From JBGSKV01 sp041740975 (GTDB taxonomy: Bacteria; Bdellovibrionota_B; Oligoflexia; Oligoflexales; JALZUQ01): 64,000 nt of DNA. This document shows, one piece after another, positions 42,563 to 51,213 of the stretch; within the stretch, counting starts at the first letter, position 1, and the number at the start of each line of letters is the position of its first letter. The translations under genes were made by a program, and so were the position numbers. The stretch is from assembly GCA_041740975.1 (NCBI GenBank), contig JBGSKV010000117.1, positions 1-64,000 of the forward strand, written 5' to 3'. The notes beneath the pieces were generated by a model. That model was not told the origin of the DNA and did not search any database. It was given only the letters and a program-made list of their open reading frames with translations.

Positions 42563-43988
42563 GCTTACAGTGCAACCTGATTCAGAAAACAGACGCAGTC
42601 AATCTCGTGGGGCGTTCTATGCCGATGACCTGGTGAGCCTTCTTGTGGCCGAACATAAATTGAGAGTCTTCGACATCAACACAACAGGCGCGCTAGTATT
42701 TTCAGAAAAAAACGATCTTAGCCTCAATGCAAAGAGTTTGAAGGATCTAGTCCTGCAAATTAATGGCATCAATGTCGCCGAGATTGAGTCTGCTCATATT
42801 CGCCATCGTCGGGAGCATAAAGATGGCTTGTTAATAGGTTTGGAGTTTTTTAGCGAAGCAAAATCAAGTAAAAACAATCGTCGCAATCATTCCAGAGTTG
42901 ACACTCTTGATGAGTTTCGCCCCACAATCTCTGTAGCACATCCGTTTAATTTTGAAGACCAAGTGCTTTTCCGAGTCTTGGATATCAGTAAGGACGGAAT
43001 GACGTTGTCCTCCTCCCTTCGCAACAAAATGATTTTTAAAAATATGAAATTTCTCTCAGCTACTTTCGAAATGCCAAATAATGGCTCTCAAGTCATTGAC
43101 TTCGAAATCAGGCATTGTTCTGTGGATTATACCAATGACCGTCTAAGAATTGGTGCAAGAATCACTCGCAAAAACCCAGATTTTGATCGAACTTTAGCTA
43201 GTTTTCTGTCTCAGTATCGCAAAAACGATCTTGTGGAACGCGTTGATGAGCTCAAAGAGGCTGGATTCAAAGTCAAGAACCTCAAAAAAATTGCCACGTA
43301 TGTTTATGCGCAGACGCCCGCCCATTACATGGATTTACAAATGTTGCGCTGGCAAGCTTATGCCAAGGTAGGAAAGATTGATTCTGCAAAGATTTCGCCA
43401 AATGAAATGATAGACGATTACGATCGTCGATCACGTATTATTCTGGCATATATCGGTAAAAGTTTGGTCGGTGCTGTGCGTTTCACATTTTCAAATAATC
43501 CGGACGAAAAATTTGAAATGGAGGAAGTTATTTCTCTCCCTAAGGGGTTCACCCGCGAGAACTCAATTGAAGTTAGTCGTTTGTGTGTGGATCCAGCCTT
43601 GAAAGGCACTGATATCGTACATGGCCTGATGGAGCGCTGCACTCAGCTTTTTCTGAAATCTGATCGGGATTTCTTAATCACTTCTTGCACGACAGAGCTT
43701 TTAGGGTTCTATCAAAAAATTGGCTACGACTATAAAGGCGTCAAATTTGTTCTGCCCAATCTCAATAACAAAGAACATTATTTTATTTCTATCAGTGCAG
43801 ATAAAGGGGTGAAGGTCAAAGGAATGAATCCGCTTTATTGGCTATTCACATATGGAAACGCCATCGATTATTTAGTGAAAATGAAGTTCATTGAGCGAAA
43901 TATTTTTGTACAACTTAAGGTCAAAGTGATTAAGTTTGCGGCCAAGATTATCATGGCCATTAAAAATCGATATGGCTCATCCCGCTAG
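42546..43988 (+). CDS. PilZ-PilZ-acyltransferase fusion (FeeM/AHL-synthase-like)
   Basis: Two PilZ-type domains precede a GNAT-like acyltransferase. PilZ1 (about 15-110) has RRSQSR and DINTTG, where N replaces the usual S. PilZ2 (about 120-225) has RRNHSR and the canonical DISKDG, so it likely binds c-di-GMP. The C-terminal part (about 260-420) has the pattern of N-acyl amino acid synthase (FeeM/NasY) and AHL synthases: MIDDYDRRSRIILAYIGKSLVGAVRFTF, IEVSRLCVDP and LLGFYQKIGYDYKG. ATG 42546 has GAGGAG upstream and gives 480 aa. It overlaps the cyclase and probably makes an acylated small molecule under nucleotide control; this is inference. Confidence 0.75.
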   Translation: MSLQHKLTVQPDSENRRSQSRGAFYADDLVSLLVAEHKLRVFDINTTGALVFSEKNDLSLNAKSLKDLVLQINGINVAEIESAHIRHRREHKDGLLIGLEFFSEAKSSKNNRRNHSRVDTLDEFRPTISVAHPFNFEDQVLFRVLDISKDGMTLSSSLRNKMIFKNMKFLSATFEMPNNGSQVIDFEIRHCSVDYTNDRLRIGARITRKNPDFDRTLASFLSQYRKNDLVERVDELKEAGFKVKNLKKIATYVYAQTPAHYMDLQMLRWQAYAKVGKIDSAKISPNEMIDDYDRRSRIILAYIGKSLVGAVRFTFSNNPDEKFEMEEVISLPKGFTRENSIEVSRLCVDPALKGTDIVHGLMERCTQLFLKSDRDFLITSCTTELLGFYQKIGYDYKGVKFVLPNLNNKEHYFISISADKGVKVKGMNPLYWLFTYGNAIDYLVKMKFIERNIFVQLKVKVIKFAAKIIMAIKNRYGSSR

Positions 43989-44789
43989 CGTAGGAAACCT
44001 AAGATAGTCGATTGATATAGCAACCAATTCCTCTTCCTTAGAAATTTCAACCACACTTCGCGTTGACCTAATAAAATCCACAATTTTGTCATGTAGCACT
44101 TTGGAATCTTTCTTCGACAAGGAGTGAACGGCCGTATAGTGAAGGTTCTCAGAATTTTTTTCCTGAATCTTGGCCCCAGCAAACATTCGCCAATTCAAAT
44201 GATGCGCGACGATAAGCGGCGAATTACTTGGGATATGCAGATCGAACTCGACAGTCTTCCAGCCATCCGGTCCTCTTTCAATAAGTGCAAGTTCCTCAAG
44301 TAGTAGAAATGATTCTTGGACAAGAGCGGGAGGCAATTGCAGTTTCACGCTGACAGTGTCCACGGAGTTATACTCCGGAATAGAAAGCAGAATATGAATT
44401 GCACTGTTGTACCAGCCCGAATAGTAACGCTCTCGCTTTTCTTCCAGCTCCTTGTCGGCGCCCAATTTTTTATGGAGAGGTTGCTGTTCTGATTTAATGG
44501 TCGAAAGTTTTTTGGCATAATATTCTCGCAAACTTTTACTGGCGGCGCGTTCGTGCTGGACCAAAGTCATAAAGAACTCGGTTTCGGATTGCGTGAGGTT
44601 CATGAATCGGGCGATTTCAAAAGCTTGGTCCGGGGTCAGGTGGACGGTACCGTTAAGGACTTGGGACAGATAAGAGGCCTGGCATTTGGCAGCGGCGGCG
44701 AGCTTTTTTCGTACACCACGCGTAGGGTTGGCTTCCAAATAGCTGATTAAAAGTGCACGATATTGCGACTCATTAAAAATATGTGACAT
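43977..44789 (-). CDS. TIGR02147-family predicted transcriptional regulator
   Basis: The 270-aa protein has the N-terminal helix-turn-helix-like stretch KKLAAAAKCQASYLSQVLNGTVHLTPDQAFEIARFM and the later DUF4423-type region. This paralogous family (TIGR02147) is known mainly from Fibrobacter and Bdellovibrio relatives. It is divergent from the protease gene, with a palindrome between them, suggesting local regulation. It ends convergently with the PilZ-acyltransferase (12-nt overlap). The effector is unknown. Confidence 0.82.
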   Translation of the reverse strand: MSHIFNESQYRALLISYLEANPTRGVRKKLAAAAKCQASYLSQVLNGTVHLTPDQAFEIARFMNLTQSETEFFMTLVQHERAASKSLREYYAKKLSTIKSEQQPLHKKLGADKELEEKRERYYSGWYNSAIHILLSIPEYNSVDTVSVKLQLPPALVQESFLLLEELALIERGPDGWKTVEFDLHIPSNSPLIVAHHLNWRMFAGAKIQEKNSENLHYTAVHSLSKKDSKVLHDKIVDFIRSTRSVVEISKEEELVAISIDYLRFPTLAG

Positions 44790-44811
44790 TACGGTGACCT
44801 ATAATTAATAA

Positions 44812-44830
44812 AAACTAAATATATTAGTTT
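44812..44830. promoter_or_regulatory. Candidate operator palindrome
   Basis: AAACTAA (44812-44818), spacer ATATA, TTAGTTT (44824-44830) is a perfect inverted repeat in AT-rich DNA 23 nt upstream of the TIGR02147 start. It also lies in the protease upstream region. A role as the regulator's own operator is inference. Confidence 0.45.
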
Positions 44831-44933
44831 ATAATTTATATTAAAAGCCTATCTTTTCCTAGTATGCTGTGCAAAAAAGCATCACGAAATGGCGCGACTA
44901 TGATATAAACCCAGCGCCTAAGGAGAAAAGTTT

Positions 44934-46166
44934 ATGAGAGTGATCTTCAGCACAGCGTGCCTAATTAGCATGTCCACAGTGGCCTTAGCGTCTGGCGGGA
45001 CTTCTAGTGGCGGTGGTAACACCATCACCAATCGCAACAATCCTTGGTTTCTCGAGAACACCAAAGAGGTTCGCTATTGTATCGAAATGGACGAAGCAAA
45101 TTTTGGCGTTTCCGAATCCGTCGCTGCCGAAGCCATTCAAAACTCTATCGCATACTGGAAAAAGTCATTCGCAATAGCCGATAACAATGGTTATGAAGAA
45201 GGTCAGTTGGAGCCATACGGCCAGTTACGTGTCGCCACACAAAGGTTCGTGAAGACTGATTGTAATGAAAACACTGATCTCAGATTCCAGCTTGGAATTT
45301 TAAGCCCTGATCAGATTGAAGCAATAGGTGAGCCGAGAGAATTTGTTGGATTAGCTTTTCGCACCGAATATGATCCCAAAGAGTTAAAGGGAAAGGGCCT
45401 CATCTATATTGCCCCTCAATCGGGCCCACTCCGCCCCACCTCAACATACTTTGCCGAAAAAACTTGGGAAACTTGTGAAGGGTGTGCTTTGCGTGAAGTT
45501 CTCAAGCACGAACTGGGTCATGTTTTTGGTTTGCAGCATAGCAACTATGGCGATCTTGATCTTATGGATGAGAGAATGCCTGCCATGTTCACGCACAATG
45601 AAGTTTTGCCCGAGATTGAAAGAGAAGCCGCATACATAGTAAAGCATTTAGAAAAGCCTTACTTTCATTTTGAAATAGATAGTTTTTTGTTCGCAACTCT
45701 AGACGAAGAAGCGCAGAAAATTTTTGGTTTAACTAGCAATGAAAAAATTCTAAAAATTGTCCGTGGAAACCCTGACAATGAGGATGATTTTAGGTTTCTT
45801 GCTGGTTCCTCACAACAATTACCTTTGAAAGAAATTGGCAAAATTTGTTCGGAACATGGCCGGATGAACTCCATTCAAGTCTCATCAAGTTCAGAATATG
45901 CTGTGGTTCTTTATTACACTGACGAACAGAGAGTTTTTAGTAGATTACCAGATCCAGAAAATGAAGGCTTAGGGCAGCTTTCAGGTTACGAGAAACAAAC
46001 TGAGTATGAAATGTCGGCAGGATATTGTTCGAATGATGGACAGATCAGAATTCCTGTCTTGCTACGTTTAGATGGGAATGGTCCGCGATTGGGCACTGTC
46101 GTAGATGGTATTATCGATACGGATTTTCTTAGAGACGATTGGCGCCTTAGAAATCAATCGAAATAA
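44934..46166 (+). CDS. Secreted matrixin-like zinc metalloprotease
   Basis: A signal peptide (residues about 1-20, ending VALASGG) is followed by a glycine/serine-rich start and a metzincin-like catalytic domain. The zinc motif HELGHVFGLQH lies near residues 191-201, with a later methionine (DLMDERMPAMFTH) that could be the Met-turn. The C-terminal half (about 230-410) is not recognised. AAGGAG lies 9 nt before the ATG. A strong terminator follows. The protease probably acts in the periplasm or outside the cell; a predatory role is possible but unproven. Confidence 0.82.
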   Translation: MRVIFSTACLISMSTVALASGGTSSGGGNTITNRNNPWFLENTKEVRYCIEMDEANFGVSESVAAEAIQNSIAYWKKSFAIADNNGYEEGQLEPYGQLRVATQRFVKTDCNENTDLRFQLGILSPDQIEAIGEPREFVGLAFRTEYDPKELKGKGLIYIAPQSGPLRPTSTYFAEKTWETCEGCALREVLKHELGHVFGLQHSNYGDLDLMDERMPAMFTHNEVLPEIEREAAYIVKHLEKPYFHFEIDSFLFATLDEEAQKIFGLTSNEKILKIVRGNPDNEDDFRFLAGSSQQLPLKEIGKICSEHGRMNSIQVSSSSEYAVVLYYTDEQRVFSRLPDPENEGLGQLSGYEKQTEYEMSAGYCSNDGQIRIPVLLRLDGNGPRLGTVVDGIIDTDFLRDDWRLRNQSK

Positions 46167-46174
46167 TTATTTAG

Positions 46175-46206
46175 ATGCAGCCAGGAAATCTGGCTGCATT
46201 TTTTTT
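46175..46206 (+). terminator. Rho-independent terminator
   Basis: ATGCAGCCAG (46175-46184), loop GAAAT, CTGGCTGCAT (46190-46199) forms a perfect 10-bp stem followed by eight T residues. It ends the protease transcript, so the 46230 gene needs its own promoter or readthrough. Confidence 0.92.
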
Positions 46207-46229
46207 CGCAACGTATTAAGGGTGAAGTC

Positions 46230-46724
46230 ATGGTTTTTAACGCTTCTATCACACATCGATTATTGATCGTGCTCACAGGCTTTGCCGCCTTGGGGGCGAG
46301 TTCGGTTTTCGGTAAAGATTGTGAAGAGGTGTGGTCGGTTCCAATTCAGCAATCCAACGCGCGCAGGATTCCGAAGTCCGATTTTCAGTCCTGGATTCAT
46401 CGCGACACACGTCTAGTGAAAATTGCAGAAGAAGCTTCATCTGATGATCTCATCCAAGAGGAGATTAACGATCTTATTTATAAGTACGCTTTGGGCAATA
46501 ATAGTCCAGGAACGGGAAGCATCAATCTGGGCGGTGGGTTTGTTGAGCTTCGCGCTCGTCGCGGCGGTCGGGTCATCATTAAGGTGCTATCCCCAACTTC
46601 GTTTGCCATTGTTGGTAAATCCAGTAAGAAACTTAGCGGAAATGAAGCGAGGATGTTCAGGGTCTTATATTCTATTTATCCAGAATTGCCGCCATTTAGC
46701 GGAACAAATCCCCGACAAAGATAA
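46230..46724 (+). CDS. Small exported protein with a RelE-like C-terminal stretch
   Basis: A signal peptide (residues about 10-29, ending SSVFG) starts this 164-aa protein. Its C-terminal half contains GGGFVELRARRGGRVIIKVL then SFAIVGKSSKKLSGNEARMF, a strand-and-arginine pattern like RelE/HigB toxins and the wider BECR RNase fold. In RelE proteins that region forms the RNase core. A predicted antitoxin is not next to it. AAGGGTG lies upstream of the ATG. It could be an exported effector, but the match is by eye only. Confidence 0.5.
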   Translation: MVFNASITHRLLIVLTGFAALGASSVFGKDCEEVWSVPIQQSNARRIPKSDFQSWIHRDTRLVKIAEEASSDDLIQEEINDLIYKYALGNNSPGTGSINLGGGFVELRARRGGRVIIKVLSPTSFAIVGKSSKKLSGNEARMFRVLYSIYPELPPFSGTNPRQR

Positions 46725-46725
46725 A

Positions 46726-47250
46726 TCAACTAAAGTATTTTTTGGCCATCATAATGGTGAGCGCGCTCAGACAATGATCGACTCGCCCCAAACGCACGAG
46801 TTGTTCGAGTTCTTCCAGTGGAACCAATTCCACTTTGATGTTTTCCGATTCATCTGGAAAATGCTGACGATCAGGGTTCAGCACGCAGTTCATGGCCAGA
46901 AACATATGAAGTTTGTTATTCATTAAAGCTGGGTTTGCAGCAAGAGAACCAAGAGGCAGAATTCGCGCGGACGTAAATCCGGTTTCTTCTTCAAGTTCCC
47001 GCAAAGCCGCCATGGTCGTATCTTTCTCGTTTGCATCGACACATCCGCCCGGCACTTCAAGAGTATCTGTCAACGTTCCCACCCGAAACTGCCGAATCAT
47101 AATCGCTTTTTTTTCAGATGTAACCGCTAGAACGTTGACCCAGTCTGGGCTTAAGAGCCGCGTGTATGGGTGCTTCTGATTCTCGAAATGGATATTCTCC
47201 ACTTCAAAGACTTTTGCGGCATAAATCTTTTCGTGCGAAATTGTTTTCAT
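46726..47250 (-). CDS. NUDIX hydrolase, ADP-ribose pyrophosphatase-like
   Basis: The Nudix box is visible as GGCVDANEKDTTMAALRELEEETG, split here as GGCVDANEKD and RELEEETGF; this binds the metal and cuts a nucleoside diphosphate linked to another group. The 174-aa length and N-terminal YAAKVFEVENIHFEN resemble ADP-sugar pyrophosphatases. It lies 12 nt downstream of RNase J on the same strand. The natural substrate is not known. Confidence 0.88.
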   Translation of the reverse strand: MKTISHEKIYAAKVFEVENIHFENQKHPYTRLLSPDWVNVLAVTSEKKAIMIRQFRVGTLTDTLEVPGGCVDANEKDTTMAALRELEEETGFTSARILPLGSLAANPALMNNKLHMFLAMNCVLNPDRQHFPDESENIKVELVPLEELEQLVRLGRVDHCLSALTIMMAKKYFS

Positions 47251-47262
47251 AGTCGTGTTCCG

Positions 47263-48939
47263 TTAAACCACAAATATCTGGCACGTGACTTCTGGTTTTT
47301 TATTGAGAACTTCGTCGATTCGACTACGCAATTGAATGCGCATGTACTCGTTCAAATCGTCTTGGTCGAATGAGTTTTTGACAAGGTACTGACCAACTTG
47401 AGTGGCAAGCCTATCGTAAAGTTTTTCTTTCCACTTATTGGTTTGTGCTTTAGCGGGCATCATCACACCAACGGACTTCATCTGAGGTTGCTGGCGCCAT
47501 TTGTTTTGTTGCGAATCATATATACCTGAGAAGATAAGTTGACCGCGCTCGCCTACTTTTAGGCGTTGCTTGAGGGTCAAATAATCCATCTCAAGACGAG
47601 ATCCTTGATCGATAAAAAGCCGATTCAGATCAATGCGACCAGCTAGTACAAGGTCATTTTTACTCAAACTAAAAACATCCCCCGTATCTGTCAAAAAAGT
47701 CTTTTCAATAGAGGGATGGTTATCAGTATAGTTGTCATTATTGGACTTCAGATGAAAAAAACTACCATGCATCGGTAAAAAATATCGCGGACGAAGAGTG
47801 CTCAGTAAGTCTGACAAATCCTCGCGGTAACCGTGCCCACTGACATGGATATTCTGGCTTGGCGAGTTGTTGATGATCTTGCAGCCTATTTTTTCAAGCT
47901 GATTCGTAATATTCAAAATAGCCAGCTCATTTCCAGGAATGACCCGCGACGAGAAAATAACCTGGTCGTCTTCGTTCAACTGACATGCTTTGAGATGCCC
48001 GGATACAATTCGGTTGAGTCCCGCTAAGCGTTCGCCCTGACATCCAGTCGCCAAAAGTACAACATCTTTTCGATCATATTGGTTGATTTCGCCGGTATCG
48101 ATGAGAATGTCGCCTTTTGGCCGAAACAAATTCAGCTCACTCGCAATTTCTAAAGTGTTTTCAAGGCCACGACCCACCACACATAATTTCTTGCCGAATT
48201 GGTGGCAGAGTTCAAATATCAACATTAGTCGCCACAAATTCGACGAAAAAGTCCCGATAACTGTGAAACCCTCGGCTTGTTGCAGGACTTTAGCCAGAGC
48301 ATCTTTGCAGCTTGATTCGGACGGGCAGCGTCCGGCTTTATGGGCGTTGGTACTATCAGCGATGAGAAGATCAATGCCTTTGTCACCAAGCGAAGTGAGA
48401 TAATTCATATCCGCGGGTGGTTCATATATCGCATCCGGATCGATTTTGAAGTCGCCTGTATGAAATACTTTGCGATCACCCATTTCGATGAGCATTGCAC
48501 ATGCATGCGGAATCGAGTGGTTGAGTGGAATCCAAGTGAAAGAAGTATCACCGAAAGTTTTCTTATCTCCCAACTGGCAGATCGTGAGCTGAGTCATGTC
48601 TAACTCTAAACTGGTGAACTTACGATCGATGAGGGCAGCTGCCCAAGGTGGAGCAAAAATAGGAGCCGGGCATTGTCGAAAAATATACGGCAAGGCACCA
48701 ATGTGATCTTCATGACCATGCGTGATAATATACGCTGTGACGCCGGACAATTTTGAAAAAAGCTCGCCTACATCCGGAATAATGCAGTCTATCCCGCTTT
48801 GAAACGCTGTTGGAAACCGAGAACCGGCATCCACCACGAAGGTTTGCGAACCATAACGGTAAAGAGTCATATTCATTCCAAACTCGCCGCAACCACCAAG
48901 AGGAATGATCTGCACGGTCTGGACATCGGGTTTATTCAT
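47263..48939 (-). CDS. rnj: Ribonuclease J
   Basis: RNase J combines 5'-3' exonuclease and endonuclease activity in RNA decay. The metallo-beta-lactamase motifs are HGHEDHIGALPY (near residue 75), HTGDFKID and the later MHGSFFHL; the beta-CASP region contains the TGCQGE and ISGHGYRED-type motifs (VSGHGYREDL). Length (558 aa) is typical. The C-terminal domain is present. It lies between the upstream motor-like operon and the NUDIX gene, all on the minus strand. Confidence 0.92.
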   Translation of the reverse strand: MNKPDVQTVQIIPLGGCGEFGMNMTLYRYGSQTFVVDAGSRFPTAFQSGIDCIIPDVGELFSKLSGVTAYIITHGHEDHIGALPYIFRQCPAPIFAPPWAAALIDRKFTSLELDMTQLTICQLGDKKTFGDTSFTWIPLNHSIPHACAMLIEMGDRKVFHTGDFKIDPDAIYEPPADMNYLTSLGDKGIDLLIADSTNAHKAGRCPSESSCKDALAKVLQQAEGFTVIGTFSSNLWRLMLIFELCHQFGKKLCVVGRGLENTLEIASELNLFRPKGDILIDTGEINQYDRKDVVLLATGCQGERLAGLNRIVSGHLKACQLNEDDQVIFSSRVIPGNELAILNITNQLEKIGCKIINNSPSQNIHVSGHGYREDLSDLLSTLRPRYFLPMHGSFFHLKSNNDNYTDNHPSIEKTFLTDTGDVFSLSKNDLVLAGRIDLNRLFIDQGSRLEMDYLTLKQRLKVGERGQLIFSGIYDSQQNKWRQQPQMKSVGVMMPAKAQTNKWKEKLYDRLATQVGQYLVKNSFDQDDLNEYMRIQLRSRIDEVLNKKPEVTCQIFVV

Positions 48940-48970
48940 GTGGGTTACCTATATTGACAATGATTTACAA

Positions 48971-50209
48971 TTAATGCGCTTGAGGCGCTTCGTCATTGGA
49001 AACTTCAGGACTAGCTTTGCTGAGTTTGTCCTTAGGACGCGGCGCCCCGAAGTGTACCAAATTAAAGTCACTTCGCATATAGGGTAGTGAATGACTCGCT
49101 GCTTGCCGACGCAAACTGGCCGAAAAAAAATCGTCATCCGTGCTCGTGCGTAAGCTGCGGGCCGCGAATCTCTGTGTATCACTGTAGATTGTCGAGAGCG
49201 AATCTGACGTTCTCCCTTCTTGAGTTTCTACGATGTCTGGAGAATCGTATTCGTAGGGGGTCTGATTCAGAAGTTCTGCATTGAGTTTTTTTCTCGATTC
49301 CAAAAATGACTTTGCACTGGTCTGTATAAACGATATTTTTTCCAAGAACCGCCATAGCATTGTCGTCTGACTTTCACCAACAATGGTAGGGACAATCAAA
49401 TTAGTTTGCGCCTGCACATTATTGGTATCGATGACATCATCAATCATTTCTTTATGTATGGCGGCGAGCTCGCTAAAGTTGGATCTAGCTGGATGGGAAG
49501 CAATATCTTCTTCGCCGTTTGAAAGAAGTAAATTGTATTTGGTAAAATATTTGACAATGTCATTGAAAATGTTGTCGGAAGAAAGTTGATCGATGTATTC
49601 CGGCGCCGCGTAAATATGACCTTGATCTAAAAGTAGAAGTTGCTGACTTGGCGACAAGGATGCCATATAACCCGGAACTTTCGGTGTCCGAAATGCAAAT
49701 ATACAGATTCCCGTGCATAAGATCAGCATGAAAACGCTTGTAACGATAAGGCTTTGGTATTCAGTCGACTGATGAAAATACGACCGGAAAGCTGCCGGTT
49801 TTCGTGAGACCTCTCGTGCCACAGGGTGATGTAGTTGCCAGCTTAAGGTAAGATCGCCCTCATGGAAACTGCCGAAGCTTTGTGATGGTACGGAAATCCA
49901 CTCTTCCTGACGGTTCAAAATGCTTATTTTGCCTAGAGCAGAATAGAAGCCTTCCCAGTCCGGAAGAATGTGAAGCTGGAGGTTCTCTTGGTCCACACGC
50001 AAAAATGGGACTGAGTCAGCTTCTCTTCCCAGCGAAGGAAAATAGATTGACTGCGAATTGACTTTGCTATTCAGGAAAATGCTTTTCTTACGATTGACAC
50101 GAATTGTTTTTTGGTAAACCACTTGGTTTTTGTTAAGTAGTTGAACGCGCAATTTTAAAGGTGTCTTTTGCAAACCGGTATCCGAGTTGTCGTTTTGATT
50201 TGCAGTCAT
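48971..50209 (-). CDS. Single-pass membrane protein of the motor-like operon
   Basis: The 412-aa protein has a soluble N-terminal domain (about 1-160) rich in beta strands, one membrane segment (VTSVFMLILCTGICIFAF, about 175-192), and a 220-residue C-terminal part with polar, serine-rich sequence. The N-terminal part could be an FHA-like or related fold, but no FHA signature can be seen. It starts immediately after the second ExbD-like gene. It may be the energised partner of that complex, as GltG-like or TonB-like proteins are in other systems; this is inference. Confidence 0.6.
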   Translation of the reverse strand: MTANQNDNSDTGLQKTPLKLRVQLLNKNQVVYQKTIRVNRKKSIFLNSKVNSQSIYFPSLGREADSVPFLRVDQENLQLHILPDWEGFYSALGKISILNRQEEWISVPSQSFGSFHEGDLTLSWQLHHPVAREVSRKPAAFRSYFHQSTEYQSLIVTSVFMLILCTGICIFAFRTPKVPGYMASLSPSQQLLLLDQGHIYAAPEYIDQLSSDNIFNDIVKYFTKYNLLLSNGEEDIASHPARSNFSELAAIHKEMIDDVIDTNNVQAQTNLIVPTIVGESQTTMLWRFLEKISFIQTSAKSFLESRKKLNAELLNQTPYEYDSPDIVETQEGRTSDSLSTIYSDTQRFAARSLRTSTDDDFFSASLRRQAASHSLPYMRSDFNLVHFGAPRPKDKLSKASPEVSNDEAPQAH

Positions 50210-50701
50210 TTATAGCATCCCATAGTGGTCGACGCGCGCATTCTGTAAAGCCGATAAAATAGGCTTAAAGTCACCATAGTTCACGAGAGGCCCTAGTTTA
50301 ATAAGAACCTTTGTTGAGCTCAGATCTTCTTTTTTCATGAGCCCAACGATGAGCTGATTCTGCAAAATAACTTTATTAAGATGCGCGCTTAGTCTTCGAA
50401 TTGTGTCGGATGCATCAGCGCCACGTTCCCAGCGACCATTGAAGCCAGTCGAAGATTCTATGCTTACGAAGTTGGGGGAGTGGCTATCCAGTTTAATAAG
50501 CACACTTTTGCGCTCCCATGCTTCTTGCGTCGCCCAGAAGTGCCCGAGCTGATCGGTGAAGCATAGGAGGCCGAAGTAAAAAAGAATGAAAAATCCAACC
50601 AAGACCAGCATGACAGGGGGCTTATGTAGCTGGCGCAAACGACGACGTGAATCCAGAAAAAGAGCTTTATAATCGTCTTGGATTTTTTTTCGACTTGCCA
50701 T
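50210..50701 (-). CDS. Divergent ExbD/TolR-like protein, second copy
   Basis: The 163-aa protein has a basic N-terminus, one membrane helix (PVMLVLVGFFILFYFGLLCF) and a periplasmic domain ending in SALQNARVDHYGML, like the ExbD/TolR periplasmic fold. The only nearby acidic residue, in CFTDQLG, lies at the outer end of the helix rather than in the usual ion-conducting position. ATG 50701 overlaps the previous stop as TGATG. It is one of two such genes in the operon. Confidence 0.65.
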   Translation of the reverse strand: MASRKKIQDDYKALFLDSRRRLRQLHKPPVMLVLVGFFILFYFGLLCFTDQLGHFWATQEAWERKSVLIKLDSHSPNFVSIESSTGFNGRWERGADASDTIRRLSAHLNKVILQNQLIVGLMKKEDLSSTKVLIKLGPLVNYGDFKPILSALQNARVDHYGML

Positions 50702-51213
50702 CAAATAGTTCCGTCCGCCAAAACGATGTTTTCAAAATAATTGTTCTTTCGCATGTGCAATATTACTTCCTGAAGCTTTGCCATATTCAAGTCGGGTGCT
50801 GGCAAAATGATAAGTGTGCGAGCCAACGGATTTGATTTGGCAAAGAGGCCATCTCGAAGTTTCGCGGCTTCGCTAGCGAGTTGGATAGGCTGAAGTTGGT
50901 CATATTTGATGCGCAGAGAGTTTTGCTCTAAACCATCTTTGTAGCAGCGGATCTTGCAGAAAAAGCTTTGTTTGGAGGTAATCGCCAGAAAAGGAGTGGA
51001 TTCATCAATCTCCGTTTTTAACTCCTGACCAACACCTGTAAAACCCGTAGTAGGTTTAGGTAAATAAACTAAGGGAATATTTAAAGCGGCAATCTCAGGC
51101 TGGGGCAGGCGAAAGAGAACGATAAAAGTATAGAGACTTGCCAACGCTAGACATATGAAAGCTAACGTCGAGAGAATCAAATTGGGATAGAAGCTAAATA
51201 ATTTCTTCTTCAT
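50701..51213 (-). CDS. Divergent ExbD/TolR-like protein, first copy
   Basis: The 170-aa protein has one N-terminal membrane helix (LILSTLAFICLALASLYTFIVLF) and a periplasmic domain ending VILHMRKNNYFENIVLADGTI, matching the ExbD/TolR end (a strand-helix-strand). Its membrane helix has no aspartate, although ExbD/TolR normally conduct protons through one. The start overlaps the ExbB-like stop by about 20 nt. Function as a motor stator is uncertain because of that missing residue. Confidence 0.65.
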   Translation of the reverse strand: MKKKLFSFYPNLILSTLAFICLALASLYTFIVLFRLPQPEIAALNIPLVYLPKPTTGFTGVGQELKTEIDESTPFLAITSKQSFFCKIRCYKDGLEQNSLRIKYDQLQPIQLASEAAKLRDGLFAKSNPLARTLIILPAPDLNMAKLQEVILHMRKNNYFENIVLADGTI

